Shown one piece after another: positions 1 to 6,242 of a DNA stretch of 6,640 nt. Each line of letters opens with the position of its first letter. Within the stretch, counting starts at the first letter, position 1. The notes beneath the pieces are model-generated. The model was not told the DNA's origin and did no database searches. It saw only the letters and a list, made by a program, of their open reading frames with translations. The stretch comes from an uncultured Oscillospiraceae bacterium (GTDB taxonomy: Bacteria; Bacillota; Clostridia; Oscillospirales; Oscillospiraceae), in NCBI GenBank assembly GCA_944385595.1, contig CALWXY010000054.1:1-6640 (forward strand), read 5' to 3'. The position numbers and the translations under genes were made by a program.

Positions 1-48
1 TTAGAATTATTAAAAACGCTGAAAATGAGCAAAACGGTGACATTTTTA

Positions 49-76
49 TTGCATATTGTCATAGCAAAGATATAAT
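49..76 (+). promoter_or_regulatory. Probable sigma-A-type promoter of cstA
   Basis: A perfect TATAAT lies at 71-76. A weak -35 (TTGCAT, 49-54) stands 16 bp upstream of it. Transcription would start near 83, giving a leader of about 46 nt before the ATG at 129. The surrounding 1-128 region is AT-rich and holds no other gene that I can support. A loose inverted repeat (TGACA at 38-42, TGTCA at 57-61) flanks the -35 and could bind a regulator, but this is only a guess. Confidence 0.55.
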
Positions 77-128
77 AGGTCGGGATGTGTTTGTAACTGC
101 TAATTTGAAAAGTCAGGAGGAAAACAAG

Positions 129-1580
129 ATGATTACGTTTTTTACGTGCATTGTCCTGCTGGTAGTCGGCTATCTCACCTACAGCAAGGTGGTGGAGCGG
201 GTGTTCGGCCCCGACGACAGAGAGACGCCCGCCATCTCCATGAATGACGGAGCCGACTACGTCCCCATGAAGGGATGGCGAATCTTCCTCATCCAGCTCC
301 TCAACATAGCGGGTCTCGGACCCATAACCGGCGCCATCATGGGCGCGATGTTCGGTCCCGTGGTCTACCTCTGGATAGTCCTCGGAACCATCTTCGCCGG
401 CGGCGTGCACGACTTCATGTCCGGCATGCTGTCCATGCGCAACCGCGGCGGCAGTATCTCCGAGATCACCGGTAAATACCTCGGCACCGGAATGCTGCAG
501 GTCATGCGCGTGTTCTCCATAGTCCTGCTCGTCATGGTCGGAACGGTGTTCTCCGTCGGCTCCGCCGGCCTGCTCGCCATGCTCACCCCCGAGACCCTGA
601 ACACCAATTTCTGGCTCATAGTCACCCTGATCTACTTCTTCATCGCCACCTTCGTCCCGGTCGACAAGGTCATAGGCAAGATTTACCCGCTGTTCGGCGT
701 ATGCCTCATCATCATGGCTCTGGGCGTCGGCATAGTGCTCCCGCTCTGCGGCGACTACAACATGCCCGAGCTGTGGAACAACTTCACAAACCTTGAGCCG
801 ACCGGCAAGCCCATCTGGCCGTACATGTTCATCACCGTCGCCTGCGGCGCAATCTCCGGCTTCCACGCCACCCAGTCGCCGATGATGGCCCGCTGCTGCA
901 CCAGCGAGCGCCAGGGCCGCCGCGTGTTCTACGGCGCCATGGTCGCCGAGGGCGTCATCGCCATGGTCTGGGCCGCCGCCGGCGTCAGCTTCTACAACGG
1001 TACCGGCGGACTTCAGGCCGCCATCGCCGAGTTCGGCAGCACCAACACCGTCGTCTACGACGTCTGCACCAAGCTGCTCGGACCTGTCGGCGGCGTGCTC
1101 GCCATGATAGGCGTCATCGCCTGCCCAATCACCTCCGGCGACACCGCCTTCCGCAGCGCCCGCCTCACCCTGGCCGACTGGTTCAAGATGGAGCAGACTA
1201 CATACAAATCCCGCCTGCTGCTGACCGTGCCCCTGCTCGCCGCCGGCGCGATTATCGGCCAGTTCGACTACTCCGTCATCTGGCGTTACTTCTCCTGGTC
1301 GAACCAGACCCTCGCCATGATCGCCCTCTGGGCCGCGGCCATGTACCTCGCGCAGCAGAAGAAAAACTACTGGATCTGCGCCGTCCCGGCGACCTTCATG
1401 TCCGCCGTGTCGATGACCTACTTCATGGTCTCCGGCGAGTGCCTCGGCCTGCTGTGGACCCCGCTGAACATTCCGATGTCCGTCTACTACCCGATAGGCC
1501 TCGTGGTCGGCCTGGTGCTGGCCGCTCTGTTCCTCGGCATCTTCCTCAAGAAGGCGCGCCAATACACCGCTGCGCTCTGA
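129..1580 (+). CDS. cstA: CstA-family carbon starvation protein (peptide/pyruvate-type transporter), short form
   Basis: This is a 483-aa polytopic inner-membrane transporter of the CstA family, whose characterised members take up peptides or pyruvate when carbon is short. Family motifs seen in order are NIAGLGPITGAIMG (59-72), FAGGVHDFMSGMLSMRNRGG (89-108), ACGAISGFHATQSPMMARC (238-256), ACPITSGDTAFRSARL (331-346) and the aromatic RYFSWSNQTLAMIALW (386-401). Hydrophobic segments fill the rest, and the tail is short and basic (KKARQY). E. coli CstA is about 700 aa; a form near 480 aa is common in anaerobic Firmicutes, so this is not a truncation. The ATG at 129 is chosen because AGGAGG (115-120) sits 8 nt before it. 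An in-frame GTG at 87 would add a polar 14-residue extension without a Shine-Dalgarno sequence. The gene has its own promoter and terminator and is probably monocistronic. Pyruvate versus peptide specificity cannot be told from sequence. Confidence 0.95.
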   Translation: MITFFTCIVLLVVGYLTYSKVVERVFGPDDRETPAISMNDGADYVPMKGWRIFLIQLLNIAGLGPITGAIMGAMFGPVVYLWIVLGTIFAGGVHDFMSGMLSMRNRGGSISEITGKYLGTGMLQVMRVFSIVLLVMVGTVFSVGSAGLLAMLTPETLNTNFWLIVTLIYFFIATFVPVDKVIGKIYPLFGVCLIIMALGVGIVLPLCGDYNMPELWNNFTNLEPTGKPIWPYMFITVACGAISGFHATQSPMMARCCTSERQGRRVFYGAMVAEGVIAMVWAAAGVSFYNGTGGLQAAIAEFGSTNTVVYDVCTKLLGPVGGVLAMIGVIACPITSGDTAFRSARLTLADWFKMEQTTYKSRLLLTVPLLAAGAIIGQFDYSVIWRYFSWSNQTLAMIALWAAAMYLAQQKKNYWICAVPATFMSAVSMTYFMVSGECLGLLWTPLNIPMSVYYPIGLVVGLVLAALFLGIFLKKARQYTAAL

Positions 1581-1600
1581 GCGCGGAAAAATCAATAATA

Positions 1601-1630
1601 AATCCGCCGGTCTAACCGGCGGATTTTTTT
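1601..1630 (+). terminator. Rho-independent terminator of cstA
   Basis: A perfect 11-bp stem (AATCCGCCGGT, 1601-1611, pairing with 1615-1625) has a 3-nt CTA loop. A T-run at 1624-1630 follows, overlapping the base of the stem. It begins 20 bp after the cstA stop codon and separates cstA from spoIIID. Confidence 0.93.
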
Positions 1631-1637
1631 AACTCAG

Positions 1638-1666
1638 TCATTCCCATCGCCGGAGTGCCATATACA
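1638..1666 (+). promoter_or_regulatory. Possible sigma-E-like promoter of spoIIID
   Basis: In Bacillus subtilis spoIIID is transcribed by mother-cell sigma-E, whose boxes resemble KMATATT and CATACANT, 14-15 bp apart. Here TCATTCC (1638-1644) and CATATACA (1659-1666) are spaced 14 bp apart, and the second is a partial match. Transcription would start near 1672, about 26 nt before the TTG start. The -35 match is poor, so this is a candidate only. It lies just downstream of the cstA terminator, where a spoIIID promoter must be if the gene is transcribed independently. Confidence 0.3.
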
Positions 1667-1701
1667 TGGAACATAACGGGATAGGGAGTGTAAGCCATTG
1701 A
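1666..1701 (+). CDS. Possible 11-codon leader ORF overlapping the spoIIID start
   Basis: An ATG at 1666, 10 nt after a GGAG (1652-1655), opens an 11-codon frame (MEHNGIGSVSH). Its TGA (1699-1701) overlaps the TTG start codon of spoIIID in a TTGA arrangement. Such overlaps can couple translation of two frames. It is too short to judge by codon usage. It would exist only if transcription begins upstream of about 1650, which conflicts with the sigma-E-like promoter proposed at 1638-1666. It may be chance. Confidence 0.2.
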   Translation: MEHNGIGSVSH

Positions 1702-1946
1702 AGGGAAACATCGAGGAGCGTGCCTGTGAGCTGGCTGCGTACATAATAGAGAACAACGCCACCGTCCGCACCGCGGCGAAGGAGTTCGGCGTCAGCAAGA
1801 GCACCGTACATAAAGATCTCACCGACCGGCTCAGAACTCTCGACAGGGGGCTGTACCAGAAGGTGAAGCGCGTACTCGAGCAGAACAAGGCCGAGCGGCA
1901 TATCCGCGGCGGGATGGCTACGCGAAGAAAATATAAGGGAAGCTGA
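1698..1946 (+). CDS. spoIIID: Sporulation transcriptional regulator SpoIIID
   Basis: This is an 82-aa DNA-binding protein. SpoIIID acts in the mother cell during sporulation, switching gene expression between the sigma-E and sigma-K stages. The diagnostic helix-turn-helix is nearly family-identical: TVRTAAKEFGVSKSTVHKDL at residues 22-41. It is followed by a basic C-terminal segment with RHIRGGMATRRKYK (67-80), which in the B. subtilis protein also contacts DNA. B. subtilis SpoIIID is 93 aa; the shorter tail here is normal variation. The TTG at 1698 is chosen because GGGAG (1684-1688) lies 9 nt upstream and the resulting N-terminus (MKGNIEER) lines up with the family. No in-frame ATG lies between that site and the HTH. 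The gene stands alone between the cstA terminator and a downstream hairpin. Its presence says that the host lineage makes endospores. Confidence 0.97.
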   Translation: MKGNIEERACELAAYIIENNATVRTAAKEFGVSKSTVHKDLTDRLRTLDRGLYQKVKRVLEQNKAERHIRGGMATRRKYKGS

Positions 1947-1952
1947 TACGGC

Positions 1953-1976
1953 TCGGGGACGCTTGTACGTCCCCGA
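1953..1976 (+). terminator. GC-rich hairpin after spoIIID, possible weak terminator
   Basis: A perfect 9-bp stem (TCGGGGACG, 1953-1961, with CGTCCCCGA, 1968-1976) has a 6-nt loop. It starts 7 nt after the spoIIID stop. No U-tract follows directly; only TTTT at 1994-1997. Its 3' arm can instead pair with TCGGGG at 1985-1990, forming a second, weaker hairpin that is followed by that TTTT. Termination is plausible but weaker than at the other terminators in the window. The rest of 1977-2025 shows nothing further. Confidence 0.4.
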
Positions 1977-2025
1977 CGTGCATATCGGGGGAGTTTTGCA
2001 GCACTGTTAGTTTTTGCATGGTAAT

Positions 2026-2041
2026 TTGTGAAAAATCACAC
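2026..2041 (+). promoter_or_regulatory. Inverted repeat next to the -35, candidate regulator site
   Basis: TGTGA (2027-2031) and TCACA (2036-2040) form a perfect dyad around a 4-bp AAAA. The dyad centre is about 43 bp upstream of the predicted transcription start, where class II CRP/FNR-family activators bind. The half-sites look CRP- or Rex-like, but both of those normally have 6 bp between them, so the protein cannot be named. Confidence 0.35.
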
Positions 2042-2070
2042 TTTATTCCGAATAGGGATTCTGTTATAAT
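2042..2070 (+). promoter_or_regulatory. Promoter for the DUF3006-like gene and probably asnA
   Basis: A perfect TATAAT lies at 2065-2070. A poor -35 (TTTATT, 2042-2047) lies 17 bp upstream, which fits a promoter that needs an activator at the adjacent dyad. The predicted start is near 2077, about 21 nt before the ATG at 2098. No T-box or other amino-acid-responsive leader is visible before asnA; the leader is too short for one. Confidence 0.6.
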
Positions 2071-2097
2071 TTAATCAAAAAAACGGGATGTGCTGAA

Positions 2098-2259
2098 ATG
2101 AAAGTGGAGTATACAGTCCGCACCATCTGGGGCGACTACGCCATCCTCGTCACGGACGACGGGGTCGAGAATAAAATGGCGCTCGCCCTGCTGCCGCCTG
2201 AGATCTGCGAGGGCGACAGAATCCTCTGTGAGGGACTGGATTACACAATTATAAAATGA
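2098..2259 (+). CDS. Small DUF3006-like protein
   Basis: This is a 53-aa acidic, soluble protein, MKVEYTVRTI...LDYTIIK, too short for most ORF cut-offs. The pattern GDYAIL (12-17), then a DDG turn (20-22), then LLPPEICEGD (31-40) resembles DUF3006. That family consists of small beta-rich proteins of Firmicutes with an R-x-x-GDYAVLE...DG...LLP..x.EGD layout and no established function. Codon use (mostly C or G in third position) matches the neighbouring genes and supports real coding. The ribosome site is weak (GGGA, 2085-2088, 9 nt before the ATG). It stands 31 bp before asnA on the same strand with a promoter just upstream, so the two are probably co-transcribed. The family assignment is from recalled motif pattern; that the ORF is coding is more certain than its family. 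Confidence 0.7.
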   Translation: MKVEYTVRTIWGDYAILVTDDGVENKMALALLPPEICEGDRILCEGLDYTIIK

Positions 2260-2290
2260 ACATTCAGGTATAAAAAGGAGAAATCACACC

Positions 2291-3304
2291 ATGAATCATG
2301 TGGAGATCCCCGCGGGATACCGCACAAACATGAGCCGCTATGAAACTCAGAAGTGCATAGGCCTGCTCAAGCGCCTTTTTGAAGACACCCTCAGCGGCGC
2401 GCTCAATCTGCGCCGCGTGTCCTCGCCGCTTTTTGTCGATGCGAACAGCGGCATCAACGATGACCTCAACGGCGTCGAGCGCCCGGTCAGCTTCGATATC
2501 CCCGCCATAGGCCGCGAGGCCCAGGTGGTGCAGTCGCTCGCCAAGTGGAAGCGCTACGCCCTCATGAAATACGGCTTCCCCATGGGTCAGGGTCTCTACA
2601 CCGATATGAACGCCATCCGCCGCGACGAGGCGCTGGACAACCTCCACTCCGTCTACGTCGACCAGTGGGATTGGGAGAAGGTCATCCGCGAGGAGGACCG
2701 CACTATCGACTACCTCAAGGCCACCGTCAACGACATCGTCGGCGCCATCTGCGACGTGAACCACACCCTCAAGCAGATCTCCACCGCGCTGGAGAACCTG
2801 CCCGAGCTGAAGCGCGAGGTCGCCTTCATCACCGCCCAGGGGCTGGAGGACAAATACCCCGACCTCACCCCCGCCCAGCGCGAGGAGGTCTTCGTCCGCG
2901 AGAACGGCACCGCCTTCATCATAGGCATAGGCGGCAAAATGAAGTCCGGCCAGAAGCACGACGGGCGCGCCCCCGACTACGACGACTGGAAGCTCAACGG
3001 CGACCTGTTCTTCTGGAACAGCGTCCTCAACGTGCCGTTCGAGGTGTCGAGCATGGGCATCCGCGTCAGCCCGGAGTCTCTCATGCGCCAGCTTGAGGAG
3101 GCGGGCTGCCCCGAGCGCAAGGACCTCATGTTCCACAAGCTCCTGCTCGAGGGCAAGCTGCCCTACTCCATCGGCGGCGGCATCGGCCAGTCGAGACTGT
3201 GCATGCTGATCATGGGCAAGGCCCACATCGGCGAGGTTCAGGCCGCCGTCTGGGACGACGAGACCATCGCCGCCTGCAAGGCCGCGGGCGTCCACCTGCT
3301 GTGA
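2291..3304 (+). CDS. asnA: Aspartate-ammonia ligase (asparagine synthetase A)
   Basis: AsnA makes asparagine from aspartate and free ammonia, with ATP going to AMP and pyrophosphate. It is a cytosolic class II aminoacyl-tRNA-synthetase-like enzyme, dimeric in E. coli. The 337-aa length matches the family (E. coli 330). Characteristic stretches are RRVSSPLFVDANSGINDDLN (41-60), ERPVSF (63-68), QSLAKWKRYAL (81-91), GQGLYTDMNAIRRDE (99-113), the YVDQWDWEK block (122-130), HDGRAPDYDDW (223-233), SSMGIRVS (253-260) and the C-terminal GGGIGQSRLCM (295-305), which carries the class II motif 3-type arginine (302). The ATG at 2291 follows AAGGAG (2275-2280) by 10 nt. A bidirectional terminator starts 16 bp after the stop. 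This enzyme uses ammonia rather than glutamine, consistent with life in an ammonia-rich anaerobic habitat such as a gut (inference). Confidence 0.98.
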   Translation: MNHVEIPAGYRTNMSRYETQKCIGLLKRLFEDTLSGALNLRRVSSPLFVDANSGINDDLNGVERPVSFDIPAIGREAQVVQSLAKWKRYALMKYGFPMGQGLYTDMNAIRRDEALDNLHSVYVDQWDWEKVIREEDRTIDYLKATVNDIVGAICDVNHTLKQISTALENLPELKREVAFITAQGLEDKYPDLTPAQREEVFVRENGTAFIIGIGGKMKSGQKHDGRAPDYDDWKLNGDLFFWNSVLNVPFEVSSMGIRVSPESLMRQLEEAGCPERKDLMFHKLLLEGKLPYSIGGGIGQSRLCMLIMGKAHIGEVQAAVWDDETIAACKAAGVHLL

Positions 3305-3320
3305 GCGATATGTGACAACG

Positions 3321-3355
3321 AAAAAATCCCGGCTTCGTCGAAGCCGGGATTTTTT
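3321..3355. terminator. Bidirectional terminator between convergent asnA and antiporter genes
   Basis: A perfect 16-bp stem has arms at 3321-3336 and 3340-3355 and a 3-nt loop (GTC). Its core is ATCCCGGCTTC. Six A's open it and six T's close it, so each strand reads as hairpin plus U-tract. It begins 16 bp after the asnA stop (3304) and ends 7 bp before the antiporter stop (3363), and so serves both genes. Confidence 0.95.
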
Positions 3356-3362
3356 GTCGTAT

Positions 3363-4685
3363 TTACTGCTTTTTCTCGGATTTTTTCTTTGCCTCGCGCT
3401 TGGATCTGCCCTCTTCTATCATCTGCTCATGGGTATCGATAAGAGCCTGGGTGGCGAGATCGAGGCTCTGCAGATCCTCGATGCGGTCGACCAGCGGAGA
3501 CTCGACGAGGGTGGCGTAATCGGGCTCCTTGCTGCGGTATACGAACTTGAGGAGTATGGGCGTCACTATGGTGGTGGCGACGACCATGATTACGACCGGG
3601 CCGAAGAAATCGGCGCGCATGAGGCCGGAGGATATGCCCTTGTTGGCGACGATAAGCGCGACCTCGCCGCGGGATATCATGCCGACGCCTATGCGGAGGG
3701 AGTCCTTGTTGCTGTACTTGCATATCTTTGCGCCGAGTCCGCAGCCTATGATCTTGGAGACTATGGCCCAGAGCATCAGCAGCAGGGAGAAGGCGATGAT
3801 GGAGCCGGACATCTCCGGGAGCACGACCTTGGTGCCTATACTGGCGAAGAAGCAGGGCGAGAGCAGCATGTCGGAGAGGCTCTCGCACTTGGAGGTGATG
3901 TAGGTGACGCGGCTGGTGTTGGAGATGATGACGCCGGCGACATAGGCGCCGGTGATGTCGGCGACGCCGAACAGCTCCTCGGCGAGGTAGGCGAAGAGCA
4001 TGCACAGGGCGAGGGAGAGGACGGCGTGGCGCCTGCGGTCTCTGCCGGGTCCGCCGGTGACCTTGCCGATGAACTTGTGGAGGAGCAAGCCGCCGACGAG
4101 GGCGACCACGAAGAAGGCCGCAATTTTTATGAGGACGGTGCCGATTCCTCCGGAGCTGGGGTCGGCGACGCTGGTGATGACGGTGAGGATTACGATACCG
4201 AGCACGTCGTCGATGAGGGCGGCGCCGAGTATGGCGTTGCCGGACTTGGTGGAGAGCTTGCCCATCTCGCGCAGGGTCTCGACGGTGATGCTGACGGAGG
4301 TGGCGGTGAGGACGACGCCGATAAAGACGTTCTGGAGCATGACGTCGGCGCCGGTGTTGAAGAAGGAGGCGAGCACCGCGCCGCCGATCAGCGGGACGAT
4401 GACGCCAATCAGAGCGATGATCATAGCGGGCCCGCCGCTTTTGCGGAGCTCGCGGACGTCGGTCTCAAGTCCTGCGGTGAACATCAAAACGATGACGCCG
4501 AGCTCGGAGAGGTCGTTGAGGAACTCGGTCTCCTGGAGGACGCCGAGGAAGGCCGGGCCGAGTATGAGGCCGGCGAGCAGCGCGCCGACGACCTGCGGCA
4601 GCGCTATGCGGCCCGTGAGCAGGCCGAGAATTTTTGTGGCGGCCAGAATGATGGCCACGTCGAGTATAAAATGATAGGATTCCAA
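3363..4685 (-). CDS. CPA2-family cation:proton antiporter (Na+/H+ exchanger domain, no RCK domain)
   Basis: This 440-aa membrane protein carries one Na_H_Exchanger domain filling residues 5-383. It probably exchanges Na+ or K+ for protons. Diagnostic features are GALLAGLILGP (34-44), FTAGLETD (69-76), the discontinuous-helix region LTATSVSITVETLREMGKLS (126-145), the paired acidic residues D159-D160 in ALIDDVLGI (156-164), which in CPA2 proteins bind the transported ion, and GMISRGEVALIVANKG (335-350). A hydrophilic, basic tail (384-440, ending KKKSEKKQ) replaces the TrkA-N/RCK domain of KefB and KefC, so glutathione or nucleotide gating as in Kef is not expected. The start is TTG at 4685; an in-frame stop lies two codons upstream and the first internal Met is at residue 68. 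A G-rich ribosome site (4694-4699) precedes it. It lies 36 bp after the hydrogenase on the same strand and is probably its operon partner. Ion specificity is unknown. Confidence 0.93.
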   Translation of the reverse strand: MESYHFILDVAIILAATKILGLLTGRIALPQVVGALLAGLILGPAFLGVLQETEFLNDLSELGVIVLMFTAGLETDVRELRKSGGPAMIIALIGVIVPLIGGAVLASFFNTGADVMLQNVFIGVVLTATSVSITVETLREMGKLSTKSGNAILGAALIDDVLGIVILTVITSVADPSSGGIGTVLIKIAAFFVVALVGGLLLHKFIGKVTGGPGRDRRRHAVLSLALCMLFAYLAEELFGVADITGAYVAGVIISNTSRVTYITSKCESLSDMLLSPCFFASIGTKVVLPEMSGSIIAFSLLLMLWAIVSKIIGCGLGAKICKYSNKDSLRIGVGMISRGEVALIVANKGISSGLMRADFFGPVVIMVVATTIVTPILLKFVYRSKEPDYATLVESPLVDRIEDLQSLDLATQALIDTHEQMIEEGRSKREAKKKSEKKQ

Positions 4686-4693
4686 ATCTATAA

Positions 4694-4713
4694 CCCCCCT
4701 GGTATTCTGGGGG
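4694..4713 (-). promoter_or_regulatory. Intergenic hairpin that can mask the antiporter ribosome site
   Basis: On the transcript, CCCCC (4713-4709) can pair with the GGGGGG (4699-4694) that serves as the antiporter's Shine-Dalgarno, with a loop of about 9 nt. The GGGGGG ends 8 nt before the TTG start. No U-tract follows, so this is not a normal terminator. It could lower antiporter translation relative to the hydrogenase. The short stem makes this tentative. Confidence 0.3.
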
Positions 4714-4721
4714 CTGGCGAA

Positions 4722-6242
4722 TCAGTCGTCGTCCTCAAGCTCGAGGAGCAGCTCAAGATAGTCTGCGTACTCGGTCTCATCGGCGACTTTTTTGTCAGCC
4801 TCGTTTTTATATTTTCCAACAGCGGTGGCGGCCTTGCTCCAGGCTGAGAGCGTGCCGGCGCCGCCGACGCAGCCGCCGGGGCAGGCCATGCCCTCGAGCA
4901 GATAGCCGTTGTATTTCCCGGCCTTGGCGAGAGTCATAATCTTGCGGCAGTCGGCAAGACCCTGGGCGGAGGTGATTTTCACCTCGCGGTCGGGATAGTC
5001 TTTTTTGATCAGGTCGACGACGGCTCCGGCGACGCCTCCGCTGACTGCGTAGCCGCGTCCGGCGGCGGTGCCTTTGCCGAATTTGGGCGACTCCTCAAGC
5101 GAGGCAAAGTCGACCTGCTTGGCGTCGAACATACCGGCAAGCTCCTCGTAGGTGAGGACGAAGTCGACGTCGCTGCGGATGGAGCGGCGCATTGCCTCGA
5201 GCTTTTTTGCGGCGCATGGTCCGATGAAGCAGACCTTGTGGTCGGGGTACTTGCGCTTGACCATGCGCGCGGTGAGGACCATGGGCGTGAGCGCCATGGA
5301 TATGGTGTCTCTGAGGTCGGGGAAGAGCTTTTTGACCATGACGCTCCATGCCGGGCAGCAGGACGTGGCCATAAACGGCAGCTCGCCGGGGACTTTGTCG
5401 AGGAAGTCCTGAGCCTCGTCTATGGTGCAGAGGTCGGCGCCGATGGCGACCTCCTTGACGTCGGCGAAGCCGAGGGCCTTCATGGCGGCGGGGAGGCGCT
5501 CCGGCGTGAGGTCGGGGCCGAACTGGCCGACGAATGCGGGGGCGATGATGGCCATGAGCTTGTCGCCCTTGCGGATCGAGGTGCAGACCTGGAGAATCTG
5601 GCTCTTGTCGGCGATGGCGCCGAACGGGCAGTTTGCCATGCACATGCCGCAGGAGACGCACTTGTCGTAGTCTATGGTGGCGCGGCCGTGGTCGTCACTG
5701 CCGATGGCGTTCATGCCGCAGGACTTGGAGCAGGGACGCTCCTGCTTGATGATGGCGTTGTACTCGCAGGCGTCGACGCACTTGCCGCACTTGATGCACT
5801 TGTCCTGGTCGATGACGCTGTGTCCCTTGACGATGGAGACGGCCCCCTTCGGGCAGACCTCGACGCAGGGGTGCGCGAGGCAGCCCTGGCACATGTCGGT
5901 GACGATGACGCGCTTTTCGGGGCAGGCGTTGCAGGCGAATTTGATGATATTCACCAGCGGCGGATTGTAGTACTTTTCAGCGACGACGCTCGCCTCGAGG
6001 CCGGAGTCGGTGGGGGCGTAGTCGTCGATGGAGCGGAGCGGCAGACCGCAGGCGAGACGGACTCGCTCGCTGACTATGGCTCTCTCGACGAAGATACTGT
6101 CGCGATAGGTGGCGTCCTCGCCGGGGAGGATGTCGAACGGGAGCTCGCGGAGCTTAGAGTAGTTTCCGTCGTAGGCCATTTTGGCGACGGCAGCAAACAC
6201 CTTGCGGCGTATGTCGCCGATGTTGTTGTGTATACCTCTCAT
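4722..6242 (-). CDS. Monomeric [FeFe] hydrogenase with N-terminal ferredoxin domains, group B type
   Basis: This 506-aa cytosolic iron-sulfur enzyme is predicted to make or oxidise H2, probably with ferredoxin. H-cluster motifs are complete: TSCCPAW (293-299), GPCAAKKLEA (341-350) and EGMACPGGCVGGAG (450-463), giving ligands C296, C343, C454 and C458. Compared from memory with Clostridium pasteurianum CpI, the proton relay is kept (C295, S315, E276, with D279 for E282), as is the lysine near the active site (K346). The CpI methionine before the second motif is glycine (G341), a trait I associate with group B enzymes. The N-terminal half has 16 cysteines: C104, C107; C118/121/126/130; C149/152/155/159; C171, C175; C195/198/201/205. 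No PAS or NADH-binding domain is present. ATG 6242 is chosen over the upstream start because AGGAG (6254-6250) lies 7 nt before it and the promoter is further upstream. No maturases (HydE/F/G) are in the window. Confidence 0.95.
   Translation of the reverse strand: MRGIHNNIGDIRRKVFAAVAKMAYDGNYSKLRELPFDILPGEDATYRDSIFVERAIVSERVRLACGLPLRSIDDYAPTDSGLEASVVAEKYYNPPLVNIIKFACNACPEKRVIVTDMCQGCLAHPCVEVCPKGAVSIVKGHSVIDQDKCIKCGKCVDACEYNAIIKQERPCSKSCGMNAIGSDDHGRATIDYDKCVSCGMCMANCPFGAIADKSQILQVCTSIRKGDKLMAIIAPAFVGQFGPDLTPERLPAAMKALGFADVKEVAIGADLCTIDEAQDFLDKVPGELPFMATSCCPAWSVMVKKLFPDLRDTISMALTPMVLTARMVKRKYPDHKVCFIGPCAAKKLEAMRRSIRSDVDFVLTYEELAGMFDAKQVDFASLEESPKFGKGTAAGRGYAVSGGVAGAVVDLIKKDYPDREVKITSAQGLADCRKIMTLAKAGKYNGYLLEGMACPGGCVGGAGTLSAWSKAATAVGKYKNEADKKVADETEYADYLELLLELEDDD

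Noticed and set aside
1..10. TTAGAATTAT repeated at 1-10 and 6347-6356
   Set aside because: A 10-base AT-rich repeat in a window of this size is expected by chance, and the match does not extend on either side.
81..89. Shared CGGGATGTG in the cstA leader (81-89) and before the small gene (2084-2092), each giving a tiny ATG-TGY ORF
   Set aside because: A shared 9-mer is common by chance at this length, and the distances to the -10 box and to the gene start differ between the two places.
87..128. Upstream GTG start for cstA adding 14 residues
   Set aside because: No Shine-Dalgarno precedes it, and the added residues are polar. The AGGAGG at 115-120 points to the ATG at 129, which begins directly with the first membrane segment.
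2026..2041. Reading TTGTGA...TCACA as a Rex (NADH-sensing) operator
   Set aside because: Rex and CRP half-sites are separated by 6 bp between TGTGA and TCACA; here the gap is 4 bp, so the match is not supported.
2071..2290. T-box or other asparagine-responsive riboswitch before asnA
   Set aside because: No T-box sequence or extended leader structure is present, and a small gene occupies the space.
2264..3295. 343-codon open frame on the - strand opposite asnA
   Set aside because: It is a shadow of asnA with no recognisable domain and biased composition. It also runs across the ribosome site of asnA.
3312..4847. 511-codon open frame on the + strand across the antiporter
   Set aside because: Its product is low-complexity, rich in G, D, E and A, which is what results from reading opposite a GC3-biased gene. 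The minus strand encodes a clear Na+/H+ exchanger domain.
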